A model generated the notes under the pieces. That model ran no database searches and had not been told where the DNA came from. It was given only the letters and a program-made list of their open reading frames with translations. The position numbers and the translations under genes are program-made. A stretch of 24,723 bases of DNA, from assembly GCA_000750105.3 (NCBI GenBank), contig JPHH03000131.1, positions 1 through 24,723 on the forward strand, written 5' to 3'. This document shows, one piece after another, positions 1-7,821 of the stretch. This stretch comes from Tolypocladium sp. Sup5 PDA-1. Lineage: Eukaryota > Ascomycota > Sordariomycetes > Hypocreales > Ophiocordycipitaceae. The stretch's first letter is position 1; every line of letters starts with the position of its first letter.

Positions 1-64
1 ATAATTCTTAATATTAAATTTATAGTTTTCTTTGTGTTTAAATAAAAGTAGTATATAAATACGA

Positions 65-147
65 TATCCGAAAAAGGACTTGAACCTTCAAGACTAGAAG
101 TCTACAAAGCTTAAGTTTGTTGTGTTTGCCAATTTCACCATTCGGAC
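65..147 (-). tRNA. trnL(uaa): tRNA-Leu (UAA)
   Basis: Class II tRNA of 83 nt. The acceptor stem GTCCGAA/TTCGGAT is fully paired with one G-U pair. The anticodon stem ACAAA/TTTGT carries the loop CTTAAGC with anticodon TAA, and there is a long variable arm. It decodes the abundant TTA codons. It is the last gene before the left edge; positions 1-64 are AT-rich and show no gene. Confidence 0.95.
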
Positions 148-149
148 TC

Positions 150-222
150 TAGGGCTAAAGTGACTTGAACACTTATAAGTACTGTTATGAGCAGTATGCT
201 TTACCTATTAAGCTATAACCCT
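150..222 (-). tRNA. trnM(cau): tRNA-Met (CAU), elongator-like
   Basis: 73 nt with acceptor AGGGTTA/TAGCCCT and anticodon stem TACTG/CAGTA around loop CTCATAA, giving anticodon CAT. The T-loop TTCAAGT is canonical, unlike that of its neighbour at 245-315. Of the three CAU tRNAs in the window this one is plausibly an elongator. One of the three could instead read AUA if its wobble C is modified, but the sequence does not decide this. Confidence 0.93.
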
Positions 223-244
223 TTATATCACTAGTAGATCTAAA

Positions 245-315
245 ACGCGGTTACAGGACTTGCACCCATATCTTTCGGGCATGAACCGAATATGTTTCTA
301 TTACACTAACCCGCT
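245..315 (-). tRNA. trnM(cau): tRNA-Met (CAU), probable initiator
   Basis: The anticodon arm TTCGG/CCGAA with loop TTCATGC gives anticodon CAT. The acceptor is irregular: AGCGGGT against AACCGCG leaves pair 1-72 unpaired (A.G) and one internal G.A mismatch. The T-loop reads TGCAAGT instead of the usual TTCRANN. Both traits recall the Neurospora mitochondrial initiator tRNA, which I remember as having UGCA in this loop. Its 5' end abuts the trnE 3' end with no spacer. Confidence 0.85.
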
Positions 316-387
316 TAGACTAGACAGGATTCGAACCTGCGATGGTAGCATTGAAAGAGCTATGTCTTACCACTTGACTACTAATCC
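316..387 (-). tRNA. trnE(uuc): tRNA-Glu (UUC)
   Basis: Acceptor GGATTAG/CTAGTCT pairs completely, including G-U pairs. The T-arm is GCAGG/CCTGT with loop TTCGAAT. The anticodon loop CTTTCAA gives TTC. The last pair of the anticodon stem (31-39) is T.T, a small irregularity. It lies five bases downstream of trnT in the usual T-E-M-M-L order. Confidence 0.93.
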
Positions 388-392
388 TAATT

Positions 393-463
393 AGCTCAAT
401 GCAAGTATCGCACTTGCTTCTATTGATTACAAAACAATTGCATTACTTTTATGCTAATCGAGC
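393..463 (-). tRNA. trnT(ugu): tRNA-Thr (UGU)
   Basis: Acceptor GCTCGAT/ATTGAGC is fully paired with one G-U. The anticodon loop TTTGTAA gives TGT. It is the first tRNA downstream of rnl, the expected position in Sordariomycetes, and its 5' end probably defines the 3' processing site of the LSU rRNA precursor. Confidence 0.93.
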
Positions 464-1038
464 GTATATTGATATATTTATAAATAGTGAATTATTAAAT
501 TAGTACTTTATTCTTTAAAATCTCTAGATTCGTACGGATAAAGCCTATAAATTTCGTAATAGTATATTACGTATATTTAAGAAATATCTTAAGATAAGCT
601 TCGTGCCTATATGCTTTCAGCACTTATCCTTAACCAACTTAGCGTTCCTGCCGTGCTTATGCTATACATTTATCTTAGTGAGAGAAACATCCCTATGTAT
701 AATAATACATATATATATATACAATAGCATATATATTTAATATTTGGGCACATAAACAACAGGTAAACCATAGGTTAGTAACCATATTTTAACCTTTTTT
801 ACGGGCTAAACTCTTCTTGTTCCTTGCGTACAAAAGTTCGTTCTTATTTTATTCTAATTCCCCCTAGAAGATAGAAACCATACTGTCTCACGACGTATTT
901 AACCCAGCTCATGTAACTTTTTAATCGACGAACAGTCGCACCCTACATAGTTCCTGCGTCCATGAGGATAAGTTAAGCCGACATCGAGGTGCCAAACCGC
1001 GCACTCATTTTGTACACTCTTGCGCAAATTAGCCTGTT

Positions 1039-2725
1039 CTGTATGTTATCATAATTCTATATTTCCATTTCTTTCAAAATGGTTCAGACTATGTCTTCAT
1101 TTTTATTCTTTACATATTTAAGATTTCCTTTAATATTTATTTACCACTTATTCAACCTTTTACTGCAAAAGCTCCAATACGACGCTTTGAGTTAGATAAT
1201 GAATAAGATACATTTGATTTAGAGTTTCCTCTAAATAAGACTGAACTTAAACGTTTGAATGATGAATCTACATTTTTTAATCCACCTTTTCATTTTAATG
1301 AATATATAGATCTATCTGCTCTATAACGTTTAGTTAATCTACCTTTAACTTCTAATCTTATACCTCCCATGTTTTTATAACCTATAGAGTTGTATATTGT
1401 GTTATGAACTTCTTTAGTATCAGAATAACCACCTAATAATTTATCCAAATTATTATTAGAGCTTGCGCCCAGATTAGAAATTATTTTCAAATCTTTATAT
1501 TTATCTAAAAATAAATCAACATTTTTAGTTAAAGTTCTTTCTTTAATTGTATTAATTTTAGGTAAATAAGCTCTATTTAATATACTAAACATACTTTTTA
1601 TATAATTCATTCTCTTTTTTTTTAATTTTAAAGATAAAGCATTAGTAAAAAGATCTGTATTGTATGCAATAGATTTTAGATTTATTATATTATATTCTAC
1701 TTTCTTTCCTATTATTTTATTTAATATATTACTTAAAATAGGTAAAAGTATTTGTTTATTAAATTTATATTGATTAAGAGAATACATTAAATCATATTTT
1801 CTTAATAATCTCAAATATGTTTTTCAATATTTGCTAATAATAATACTTCATACTTTCTTTAAGTAAAGATTCTTTAATTCTATAAATTTGTTTAAATATT
1901 CTAATTTATAACTTATAAACTTTCTTTTTGAAATTTTATCTGATATAAAAGCATATTCATTCTTCTGTTTATTTAATATTTCGTATATTTTAGTTATATT
2001 ATTTTTATATAATAAGAAATAACGTTTTATTAAATTTTTACTTACTTTTTTATTTATTTTTAAATATTTATTTTTTAATATTTTCTTTTCTCTATTTACA
2101 GTGAATAAAGTAATTATTGCTTTATTATTCGTATGTTTAATTTCCGCATTACTTACATATATTCTTCTTAAAAAATTACGTCTTCTTCTAAGTAATATAA
2201 ATTTCTTAGAACCTACATATTTATGATCTTTGAAATATAAATTAAAATAACTTTGTATTATTTTATTAATATTTACATCATTAACTGGTATATTCTTTAA
2301 ATTATTTTTATTATAAGAATAAACAATATTTTTCCATTCTTTAGAGAAAGAGGGTAAATATTTTGTTTTCCCTATATCTCCTACTTTATTTCTTAAAGCA
2401 ATAGTTTTAGGTATATTTTTCAAGTTATTATTAAATACTTTCATGATTATTTTGTTATAAATTTATTTTACTTTTTCTTTAAATATGTTGAATAAAAATG
2501 TTGGGTAGTATTAAAAGGATTATTGTTAATTACATAAAACTCACCTTATAGTCGTTGAACGTTTTTATCTTATAATTTATGCTAAGATAAACTTCGCTTC
2601 AAGTTTACTATCATTAGTAATTCTTGAAATTTACCCAATTTATATTAATGATTTTATTTATAGTTTTAGTTTGCATATAATTAATACATAACTTACTAAT
2701 CAAAATAAAATATTAAAGGACAAAC
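1039..2725 (-). other. Group I intron in rnl (mL2449 site), hosts rps3
   Basis: Boundaries are read directly: the 5' exon ends GGGAT at 2726, the intron begins GTTTGTCC, and the 3' exon starts AACAGG at 1038. The exon ends in T and the intron in G, as in group I introns. P1 forms between exon AGGGAT and intron GTCCTT around a GTTT loop, with the T.G wobble at the splice site. The R element CAACGACTA (about 2549-2557) and the S element AAGACATAGTC (1087-1097) can pair as P7 through GACTA/TAGTC. rps3 (1137-2444) fills the large loop between them, the P8 position in related introns. Length is 1687 bp. No homing endonuclease is present, so mobility would depend on another factor. Confidence 0.92.
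1137..2444 (-). CDS. rps3: Mitochondrial small-subunit ribosomal protein S3, intron-encoded
   Basis: Encodes a basic 435-residue protein of the fungal mitochondrial Rps3 (S5/var1-like) family, a component of the small ribosomal subunit. The N-terminal block around TKYLPSFSKEW and SYFNLYF, the block GGIRLEVKGRLTKRY near residues 360-375 and the C-terminal NSKRRIGAFAVKGWISGK are family signatures. It starts at ATG 2444, with a TAA seven codons upstream in frame, and ends at TAA 1137. With the standard code it appears broken into two ORFs, but the interruptions are TGA codons (for example 1848-1850, 1824-1826, 1290-1292) read as Trp, so the gene is intact. The Lys- and Asn-rich middle is typical of the family. 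It lies inside the rnl intron and must be expressed from the rnl precursor or the excised intron. Confidence 0.94.
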
Positions 2726-5212
2726 ATCCCTAGCGTAGCTTTTCCAATAATCCAAGATCTTTCCTTATTGCATCTTGTGATCCTATGCCCTGCTTACGCA
2801 ACTGTAAGATTTGTAGATAATCAAACAGTAAGGCAAGATTTAGCCGTTGAGCTTTTTAGATATTAAATACATAACTATCTAAAATGATAGCTAGAAAATA
2901 TTAGAAAGAATTCGTAATACTTTCAATTATCTCTAATTTCTATATAGTAAAAATCCTACCTAAACTTAAATATATTTACAATAAATGCAAATATAAATAA
3001 TTATATATGATTAAAAATAGTTAAACTACTCAAAATAGCAAACAAAATAATTTATAATTATTAGACACTCCTGTTTACTCTTTACAGGGTCTGTGCCCCA
3101 CATAAACTGTCCCCTAGCGATAGTTCCTTGCCAAAGGGTACTTACTATTCTAAAATAATAAGTTGAATTAGGCTGATTTACTAAAATGAGCTATATAATA
3201 ATTTAAAGACTATAATTAATGTTTTTAATTGACTCAGTAATAAGCCACATTAATTACAATCTACTCATAATCCTAAACCAATTCATTCATATGAAAGAAA
3301 AATAAAGGATTCTCATTGTCATATCGTCAATTACCTTATATTCTGAAAATTGTCTATCATACTCTATAATTAGTGACAGTAAAGCTGCATAGGGTCTTCT
3401 CGTCTAACTAGAGGTAAGCTGTATCTGCACAGCTATTCCAATTTCACTGAGTCAATCATAGAGACAGCTGTTGTATCGTTACACCATTCATGCAAGACCG
3501 CATTTAACGGCCAAGGCATTTCGCTACCTTAGGACCCTCACGTTAAGGCCGCCTTTAACCGGGGTTTCCGTCGACATCAAATAGTAGTATATTCAATTAT
3601 CTCTGTTAACCAGCCGGCACCGGGCAGATATCACACTTTATACATAGATTTTTAATCTTTCAGCAAAGTGCTGTGTTTTAATTAAACAGTCGTACAACAT
3701 TATTTCATGCTTCTTCCTCTTTACTTGATATTAATCAAGAATAATGAGCCCTCCTTATTCCGAAGTTACGGTAGTCAATTTGCCGAGTTCCTTTATGATT
3801 GTTAGCTCATTTACGCCTTCGTATTCTCTACTAGCTTACTTGTTTCAGATTCTAGGTACGGTTATTGTTCATTTGTTATAAATAACAAATATATTTACTA
3901 TTTTTCCAGCACATTTTACACTAAAATGTTGTCCTTAGTAAAAAAGATTTTCTCATCGTTTAAATCTTTAGATAATATAAACTTAGAGGCCGTTACTTAA
4001 TTATATCCATAAGCTTAAGGCGGAAAATTTTCTTTTCGTTACTCATGTCACCATTCTCACTTGAGTTAAATTAATATAATTCTATTTAAAAAATAGAAAT
4101 CATAATCTAGCTCAACGTTCTGCTACCCCATTAAATTACATTAAAAATAATTAATATAATATATTATGGACAAGGTTTCGGTATATTGTTTAGATCCGTT
4201 AAATTTTCGATGCTTTTATAACTTAACAAGCGCTCTGTTACGAGGTCATAAAATTATGGCTGCTTCTAAGCCTATCTCCTTGTCGACTTTAATAAAAACC
4301 TTCTTAATTTCACTTAACTAATAATTTAGGAACCTTAACTCTTGTTCTGGGCTGTTTCCCTTTCGACATACAACCTTATCATTCTATGTCTGATAATTTA
4401 AGACATATCTTTGCCATTCCGAGTCTACATACTCACTGATAAAATCTTCATGATCCCCCAATTTGTACAATATAAAACGTTTACACGCCTTGTCTGAGAT
4501 TAAATTCTGTACCTGCTAAGATATTTACTTAAATTGCCTACTATTATAGGTTTCGCAGAAAACCAGCTATCACAGTCAGTGTTGTCTTTCACTACACCTA
4601 CCACAGTTCTTCGGAGATTTTTGCTACAATCACCCGTTCGGACTTTTATAATCCTGACCATGGTAAAATCACCGTGCTTCGGGTCTAACTTTAGACACTA
4701 TTTCGTTATTTTAACGTTCGGTTTAACTACGCGTATACTCGCATCTAACGTTAACTTGGTGACCCATTATGCAAAAGGTACGTTCTTTTTATCGAACTGC
4801 TTATAAAACTACTATTTTTGTTTTTGTTCCCTCATGGTACTTTTCACTATCGCTTATGTATTATATTTAGCCTTTGAGGAAGGTTCCCCATTATATTTAA
4901 ACAGTTTTGAGACCGTTCTACTTTATAGGCTACTCTACTTTCGCTCACGCTATTCATAGAATCTCTTTTGATTTCTTTTCCTGAAGTTACTAAGATATTT
5001 CAATTCACTTCGTTTAGTATTAGATTTCTCTTAGAGTTCATATAATTATAGGATATTATATCTCTATATATATAAATAATTCTCTTTAATACATAGCTTA
5101 AATTCCATAATAGTTTCTTTATATACTTATATATTTACAAGTAATACTTATATATCATTTTTCTTTCTTGTGATAGCTTTTGTTTTAACAGCTGCTACAC
5201 AAATAGAAAGAC

Positions 5213-5223
5213 TATATTTCTAA
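5213..5223 (-). promoter_or_regulatory. Promoter-like 11-mer upstream of rnl
   Basis: The minus strand reads TTAGAAATATA, an exact match to the Neurospora mitochondrial promoter consensus as I recall it, TTAGARA(T/G)R(T/G)A. It lies between the 3' end of trnP (5236) and the estimated rnl 5' end, in the right orientation to start rnl transcription. AT-rich sequence makes chance matches possible; the position is what gives it weight. Confidence 0.5.
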
Positions 5224-5235
5224 TAGTTCTAACAT

Positions 5236-5308
5236 TCGGATTATTATGATTCGAACATAACTATCTCCCGCCCCAAACGAGATGCCTACCCACGCCGGCC
5301 CTAATCCG
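5236..5308 (-). tRNA. trnP(ugg): tRNA-Pro (UGG)
   Basis: Acceptor CGGATTA/TAATCCG, D-stem GCC/GGC, anticodon stem TCTCG/CGGGA around loop TTTGGGG with anticodon TGG, and T-arm TTATG/CATAA with loop TTCGAAT. It is unusually G-rich in the middle for this AT-rich genome. It is the last tRNA before rnl. Confidence 0.93.
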
Positions 5309-5322
5309 GAATGAAACTATTA

Positions 5323-5394
5323 CAAGAGTACTTGGACTCGAACCAAGAATTTGAAGGTTGAAGCTTCCTATTTTACCAATTAAACTACACTCTT
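5323..5394 (-). tRNA. trnW(uca): tRNA-Trp (UCA)
   Basis: Acceptor AAGAGTG/TACTCTT, T-arm CTTGG/CCAAG with loop TTCGAGT, anticodon loop CTTCAAC with anticodon TCA. The UCA anticodon reads UGA and UGG, which explains the in-frame TGA codons throughout the window. The outermost anticodon-stem pair (27-43) is G.A. Confidence 0.94.
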
Positions 5395-5435
5395 TCTTCT
5401 TAATTTTAGCTTTGTGTAAAATAAGAAAGTAAAAA

Positions 5436-5522
5436 CAGAGAATATCCGATTCGAACGGATGTGGCTATTGCTAACCGAGTAAAACTCAAACTTACCGCCT
5501 TAAACCACTCGGCCAATTCTCT
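5436..5522 (-). tRNA. trnS(uga): tRNA-Ser (UGA)
   Basis: Class II tRNA of 87 nt. Acceptor AGAGAAT/ATTCTCT, anticodon stem GTAAG/TTTAC with loop TTTGAGT (anticodon TGA), a long variable arm, and T-arm ATCCG/CGGAT with loop TTCGAAT. It belongs to the P-W-S-I-V group between rnl and nad6. Confidence 0.94.
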
Positions 5523-5570
5523 TACTAGGACTTGAATATTCCATATCATTTGCGCAAAGCTAGATATTTT

Positions 5571-5642
5571 TAATTCCTCAGCGGATCGAACGCTGATATC
5601 ATTCTTATCAAAAATGCACTCTACCTGTTAAGTTAAGGAATT
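5571..5642 (-). tRNA. trnI(gau): tRNA-Ile (GAU)
   Basis: Acceptor AATTCCT/AGGAATT and T-arm CAGCG/CGCTG with loop TTCGATC are perfect. The anticodon stem CATTT/GAATG carries loop TTGATAA with anticodon GAT. A GAU anticodon reads ATT and ATC but would not be expected to read the common ATA codons. Confidence 0.95.
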
Positions 5643-5643
5643 T

Positions 5644-5716
5644 TGAGAAATAAAGGATTTGAACCTTTAACATTTTGTGTGTAAAACAAACGTTCCGCCA
5701 ATTGAACTAATTTCCC
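5644..5716 (-). tRNA. trnV(uac): tRNA-Val (UAC)
   Basis: Acceptor GGGAAAT/ATTTCTC has one G-U pair. The anticodon stem TTTGT/ACAAA has loop TTTACAC with anticodon TAC. It is separated from trnI by a single base. The reading frame of nad6 runs 50 nt into its 5' half before meeting a stop. Confidence 0.95.
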
Positions 5717-6386
5717 TATTACGTTCTTGTTTTATTGTTATGATAATAGCTCCTACCATTGCTAATAATAATATGATACTAGCAATAAATAATCACATAT
5801 TGTAAGAAGTATATAATATATTTCCTATCGTAGAAATATGGCTTGTTTCTGTCATATTTCCATCTCAGCTATTACTTGTTACAAACATAACATTAGATGT
5901 GTTTACATCTACGGTTTTATTTATATGAGTTATAACATCATTATATTTACTTGTAGGTAAGTAATATATTAAATTACTTATTTTACTATTATAATTATTT
6001 ATAATAGCTATATAGTAAGGTAATAGTTGGAATAATGCATAATTCAATAATATTGTTACAAATAGTGCTAAAGGAATACTATTTCAATTGTTACTTTGTA
6101 ACTCACTTGTTCTTATATTAATTAACATCAGGATAAATAAGAATAATATAGAGACTGCCCCTATATATACAATTAAATAAGAGAAACCTATAAAAGTTAA
6201 TCCTGATAATATTAAATAAACAGAAATAGATGCAAATAATCCTATTAAAGATAAAAGAGATGCTATAGGATTTTTATTTACTATAACTGATATTCCAAAT
6301 AATAATGCTATTACACTTAAAACATCTAGATATTCTACTGTATATCCATTTGATAATATATCATAAATGGCCAATAATTGATTCAT
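5667..6386 (-). CDS. nad6: NADH dehydrogenase subunit 6
   Basis: Hydrophobic ND6 subunit of complex I in the inner mitochondrial membrane. It starts at ATG 6386. The family segment FSYLIVYIGAVSILFLFILML lies near residues 69-89, and the C-terminal helix MVGAIIITIKQ near 210-220. Trp is encoded by TGA at 6084, 5865 and 5793. After residue 223 (5718) there is no stop before the 5' end of trnV at 5716. Read on, the frame first stops at TAA 5667, giving 239 residues and a 50-nt overlap with trnV. TAA and TAG occur in another frame just before the tRNA, so a small indel (biological or in the data) or a true overlap are both possible. The end is therefore uncertain, while the gene identity is firm. 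Confidence 0.9.
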
Positions 6387-6473
6387 TCTTTCTTTTTGTT
6401 TAACCTAAAAATAGGAGAAAATGTATTGTATTGAATAATGTATATAGCTTATTAACGTTAAGCAATTCACGAA

Positions 6474-6544
6474 TACGGATAGTCAGATTTGAACTGACAC
6501 ACGCCGAGTGGAAATCGGAAAGTCTACCATTAACCTATATCCGT
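6474..6544 (-). tRNA. trnG(ucc): tRNA-Gly (UCC)
   Basis: Acceptor ACGGATA/TATCCGT and T-arm GTCAG/CTGAC with loop TTCAAAT are fully paired. The anticodon loop TTTCCAC gives TCC. It separates cox3 from nad6. In the spacer beyond its 3' end is a 5-bp hairpin, GCTTA/TAAGC (6448-6464), around the palindrome TTAACGTTAA. Confidence 0.94.
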
Positions 6545-6581
6545 TTTTAGAGAAAATATTCTCTAAAATATCCCTTTTATA

Positions 6582-7391
6582 TTAAGATCCTCAATAGTAC
6601 ATTGAAACATATAAGAATAATCATACAACATCTACAAAATGTCAGTATAATATTCCCCCTTCATAACCAAGATGATGGTGATCTGTTAAGTGATATGCTA
6701 AGATTCTTCATAAACCTACAGCTAAGAATATTGTTCCAACAATAACGTGGAATCCGTGGAAACCTGTTCCAAAGAAGAAACATGTACCAAATACACCGTC
6801 ACTTATAGTAAATGAAGAAACGCTATATTCTACTCCTTGAAATACAGTAAATATTAATGCTAATAATACTGTGAAAAGTGTACCGTATATAGCTCCTTTT
6901 CTATCACCTTTAATTAAAGAATGGTGAGCATAAGTAATTGTTGCACCACTAGATAATAATATTACTGTGTTTAATAAAGGTAATTCGAAAGGATTAACAG
7001 GGTCTATACCCATAGGAGGTCATTGAGCACCTAATTCAACAGTAGGTGTTAATGCGCTATGAAAGAATGCTCAGAAAATAGCTACGAAAAAACAAGCTTC
7101 AGATACTATAAATAATATAACACCTAAATTTAGTCCTTTTTGTACAGCTAAAGTATGATTACCTAAGTAAGTACCTTCAGAGATTATATCTCTGAATCAT
7201 AAAGTCATAGATGCTACTAATGTAGCTAAAGCCATATAGAAGAATAAATAGCTGTTATTGAAAAGATGCATAGATAATGCAGCATTTACTGTTAAAGTAA
7301 ATAAAGATATACTTGTATATAGTGGTCACGGAGAAGGTGACACTAAATGAAAAGGATGATCTTGAAAATTACTTCTTACTAAATTTGTCAT
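6582..7391 (-). CDS. cox3: Cytochrome c oxidase subunit 3
   Basis: 269-residue COX3, the seven-helix subunit of complex IV, at the usual fungal length. It starts at ATG 7391 (MTNLVRSNFQDHPFHLV) and ends at TAA 6582 (LYVSMYYWGS). Recognisable blocks are WFRDIISEGTYLGNHT, SEACFFVAIFWAFFHSAL, AQWPPMGIDP and FHGFHVIVGTIFL. Several Trp codons are TGA. It lies between trnN upstream and trnG downstream, so tRNA excision can release its mRNA. I see nothing odd in it. Confidence 0.97.
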
Positions 7392-7434
7392 TTATATAAA
7401 TAATAAAAAATACAGCTTCAAACATTGATTTAAA

Positions 7435-7505
7435 AGCCCCTAAGATGAATCGAACATCTATCATAATATTAACAGTATTATGCTCTACCGTTGAGCTATA
7501 AAGGC
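7435..7505 (-). tRNA. trnN(guu): tRNA-Asn (GUU)
   Basis: Acceptor GCCTTTA/TAGGGGC pairs with two G-U wobbles. The anticodon stem TAATA/TATTA carries loop CTGTTAA with anticodon GTT. The T-arm is AGATG/CATCT with loop TTCGATT. It is the last of the Y-D-S-N cluster before cox3. Confidence 0.94.
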
Positions 7506-7509
7506 TAAT

Positions 7510-7592
7510 CGGAAAAGAGGTGAATTGAACACCTAAGTGCATAAAACACGACACGTAGCAAGTGCCTTACCCTACCAATGGAAGACTTTTCC
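7510..7592 (-). tRNA. trnS(gcu): tRNA-Ser (GCU)
   Basis: Class II tRNA of 83 nt: acceptor GGAAAAG/CTTTTCC, anticodon stem GGCAC/GTGTC with loop TTGCTAC (anticodon GCT), a variable arm, and T-arm AGGTG/CACCT with loop TTCAATT. It reads AGY serine codons. Confidence 0.94.
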
Positions 7593-7597
7593 TATTA

Positions 7598-7670
7598 CGA
7601 ATTAGATCAGACTCGAACCGACATCTATTTCCGTGACAGGGAAATCCTTTACCAATTAAGTTACTAATTC
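7598..7670 (-). tRNA. trnD(guc): tRNA-Asp (GUC)
   Basis: Acceptor GAATTAG/CTAATTC is perfect. The anticodon stem TTTCC/GGAAA carries loop CTGTCAC with anticodon GTC. It lies five bases downstream of the next tRNA boundary within the Y-D-S-N cluster. Confidence 0.95.
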
Positions 7671-7685
7671 TAGTAAATATAAATT

Positions 7686-7769
7686 TAGGAGACAAGAGAT
7701 TCGAACTCTTAAAAGCGATAGCTATTGAGTTTACAGCTCAACCCTTCTTACCAATAAAGGAACCCTCCT
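7686..7769 (-). tRNA. trnY(gua): tRNA-Tyr (GUA)
   Basis: 84 nt with a long variable arm. The anticodon stem TTGAG/CTCAA carries loop CTGTAAA with anticodon GTA, and the T-arm is AAGAG/CTCTT with loop TTCGAAT. In the acceptor AGGAGGG/GTCTCCT the seventh pair is G.G. It is the first tRNA downstream of rns; a strong hairpin begins one base from its 5' end. Confidence 0.93.
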
Positions 7770-7770
7770 T

Positions 7771-7798
7771 TATATAATATAATGGAATATATTATATA
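7771..7798. repeat. 11-bp perfect hairpin between trnY and rns
   Basis: TATATAATATA (7771-7781) and TATATTATATA (7788-7798) are perfectly complementary around the loop ATGGAA. It lies one base from the trnY 5' end and about 25 bases after the rns 3' end. It could mark rRNA 3' processing. Confidence 0.8.
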
Positions 7799-7821
7799 TT
7801 AAATTATGGTTAATATTAATT

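Larger units (their letters stand above)
485..5140 (-). rRNA. rnl: Large-subunit rRNA (rnl), two exons split by one group I intron
   Basis: LSU rRNA of about 3.0 kb in two exons, roughly 5140-2726 and 1038-485. On the minus strand I recognise the domain I stretch matching GGCTAAATA and GTGAGGGAA (about 4838-4897), the domain V segment GCTACGCTAGGGAT immediately before the intron, AACAGGC immediately after it, CACCTCGATGTCGG of the peptidyl-transferase region (about 979-992) and the sarcin-ricin loop core GTACGCAAGGA (about 821-831). The intron sits at the position equivalent to E. coli 2449, a classic fungal site. Both outer ends are estimates: the 5' end comes from alignment by eye with the start of domain I, and the 3' end from AT-rich sequence before trnT. 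Only AT-rich variable loops, for example about 705-740 and 2870-3060, look unconserved. An 11-bp promoter-like motif lies about 75 nt upstream. Confidence 0.93.

Noticed and set aside
705..740. TA-rich simple repeat.
   Set aside because: It sits in a variable loop of the rnl 3' exon and is what base composition predicts.
1290..2444. rps3 looks like two separate ORFs with a break near 1815-1850.
   Set aside because: Both parts are in one frame, and the apparent stops are TGA, read as Trp here; the frame is open from 2444 to TAA 1137.
4534..4806. A 90-codon plus-strand ORF.
   Set aside because: It lies antisense within conserved rnl domain sequence; no protein similarity recognised.
2727..5140. 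A possible second intron in rnl, suggested by AT-rich stretches.
   Set aside because: The summed exon length of about 3.0 kb is normal for a fungal LSU rRNA, and the stretches fit known variable loops; no P1 or R/S elements seen.
7369..7554. A 61-codon minus-strand ORF.
   Set aside because: It spans trnN and part of trnS(gcu) and overlaps the cox3 start; it is a chance frame in tRNA sequence.
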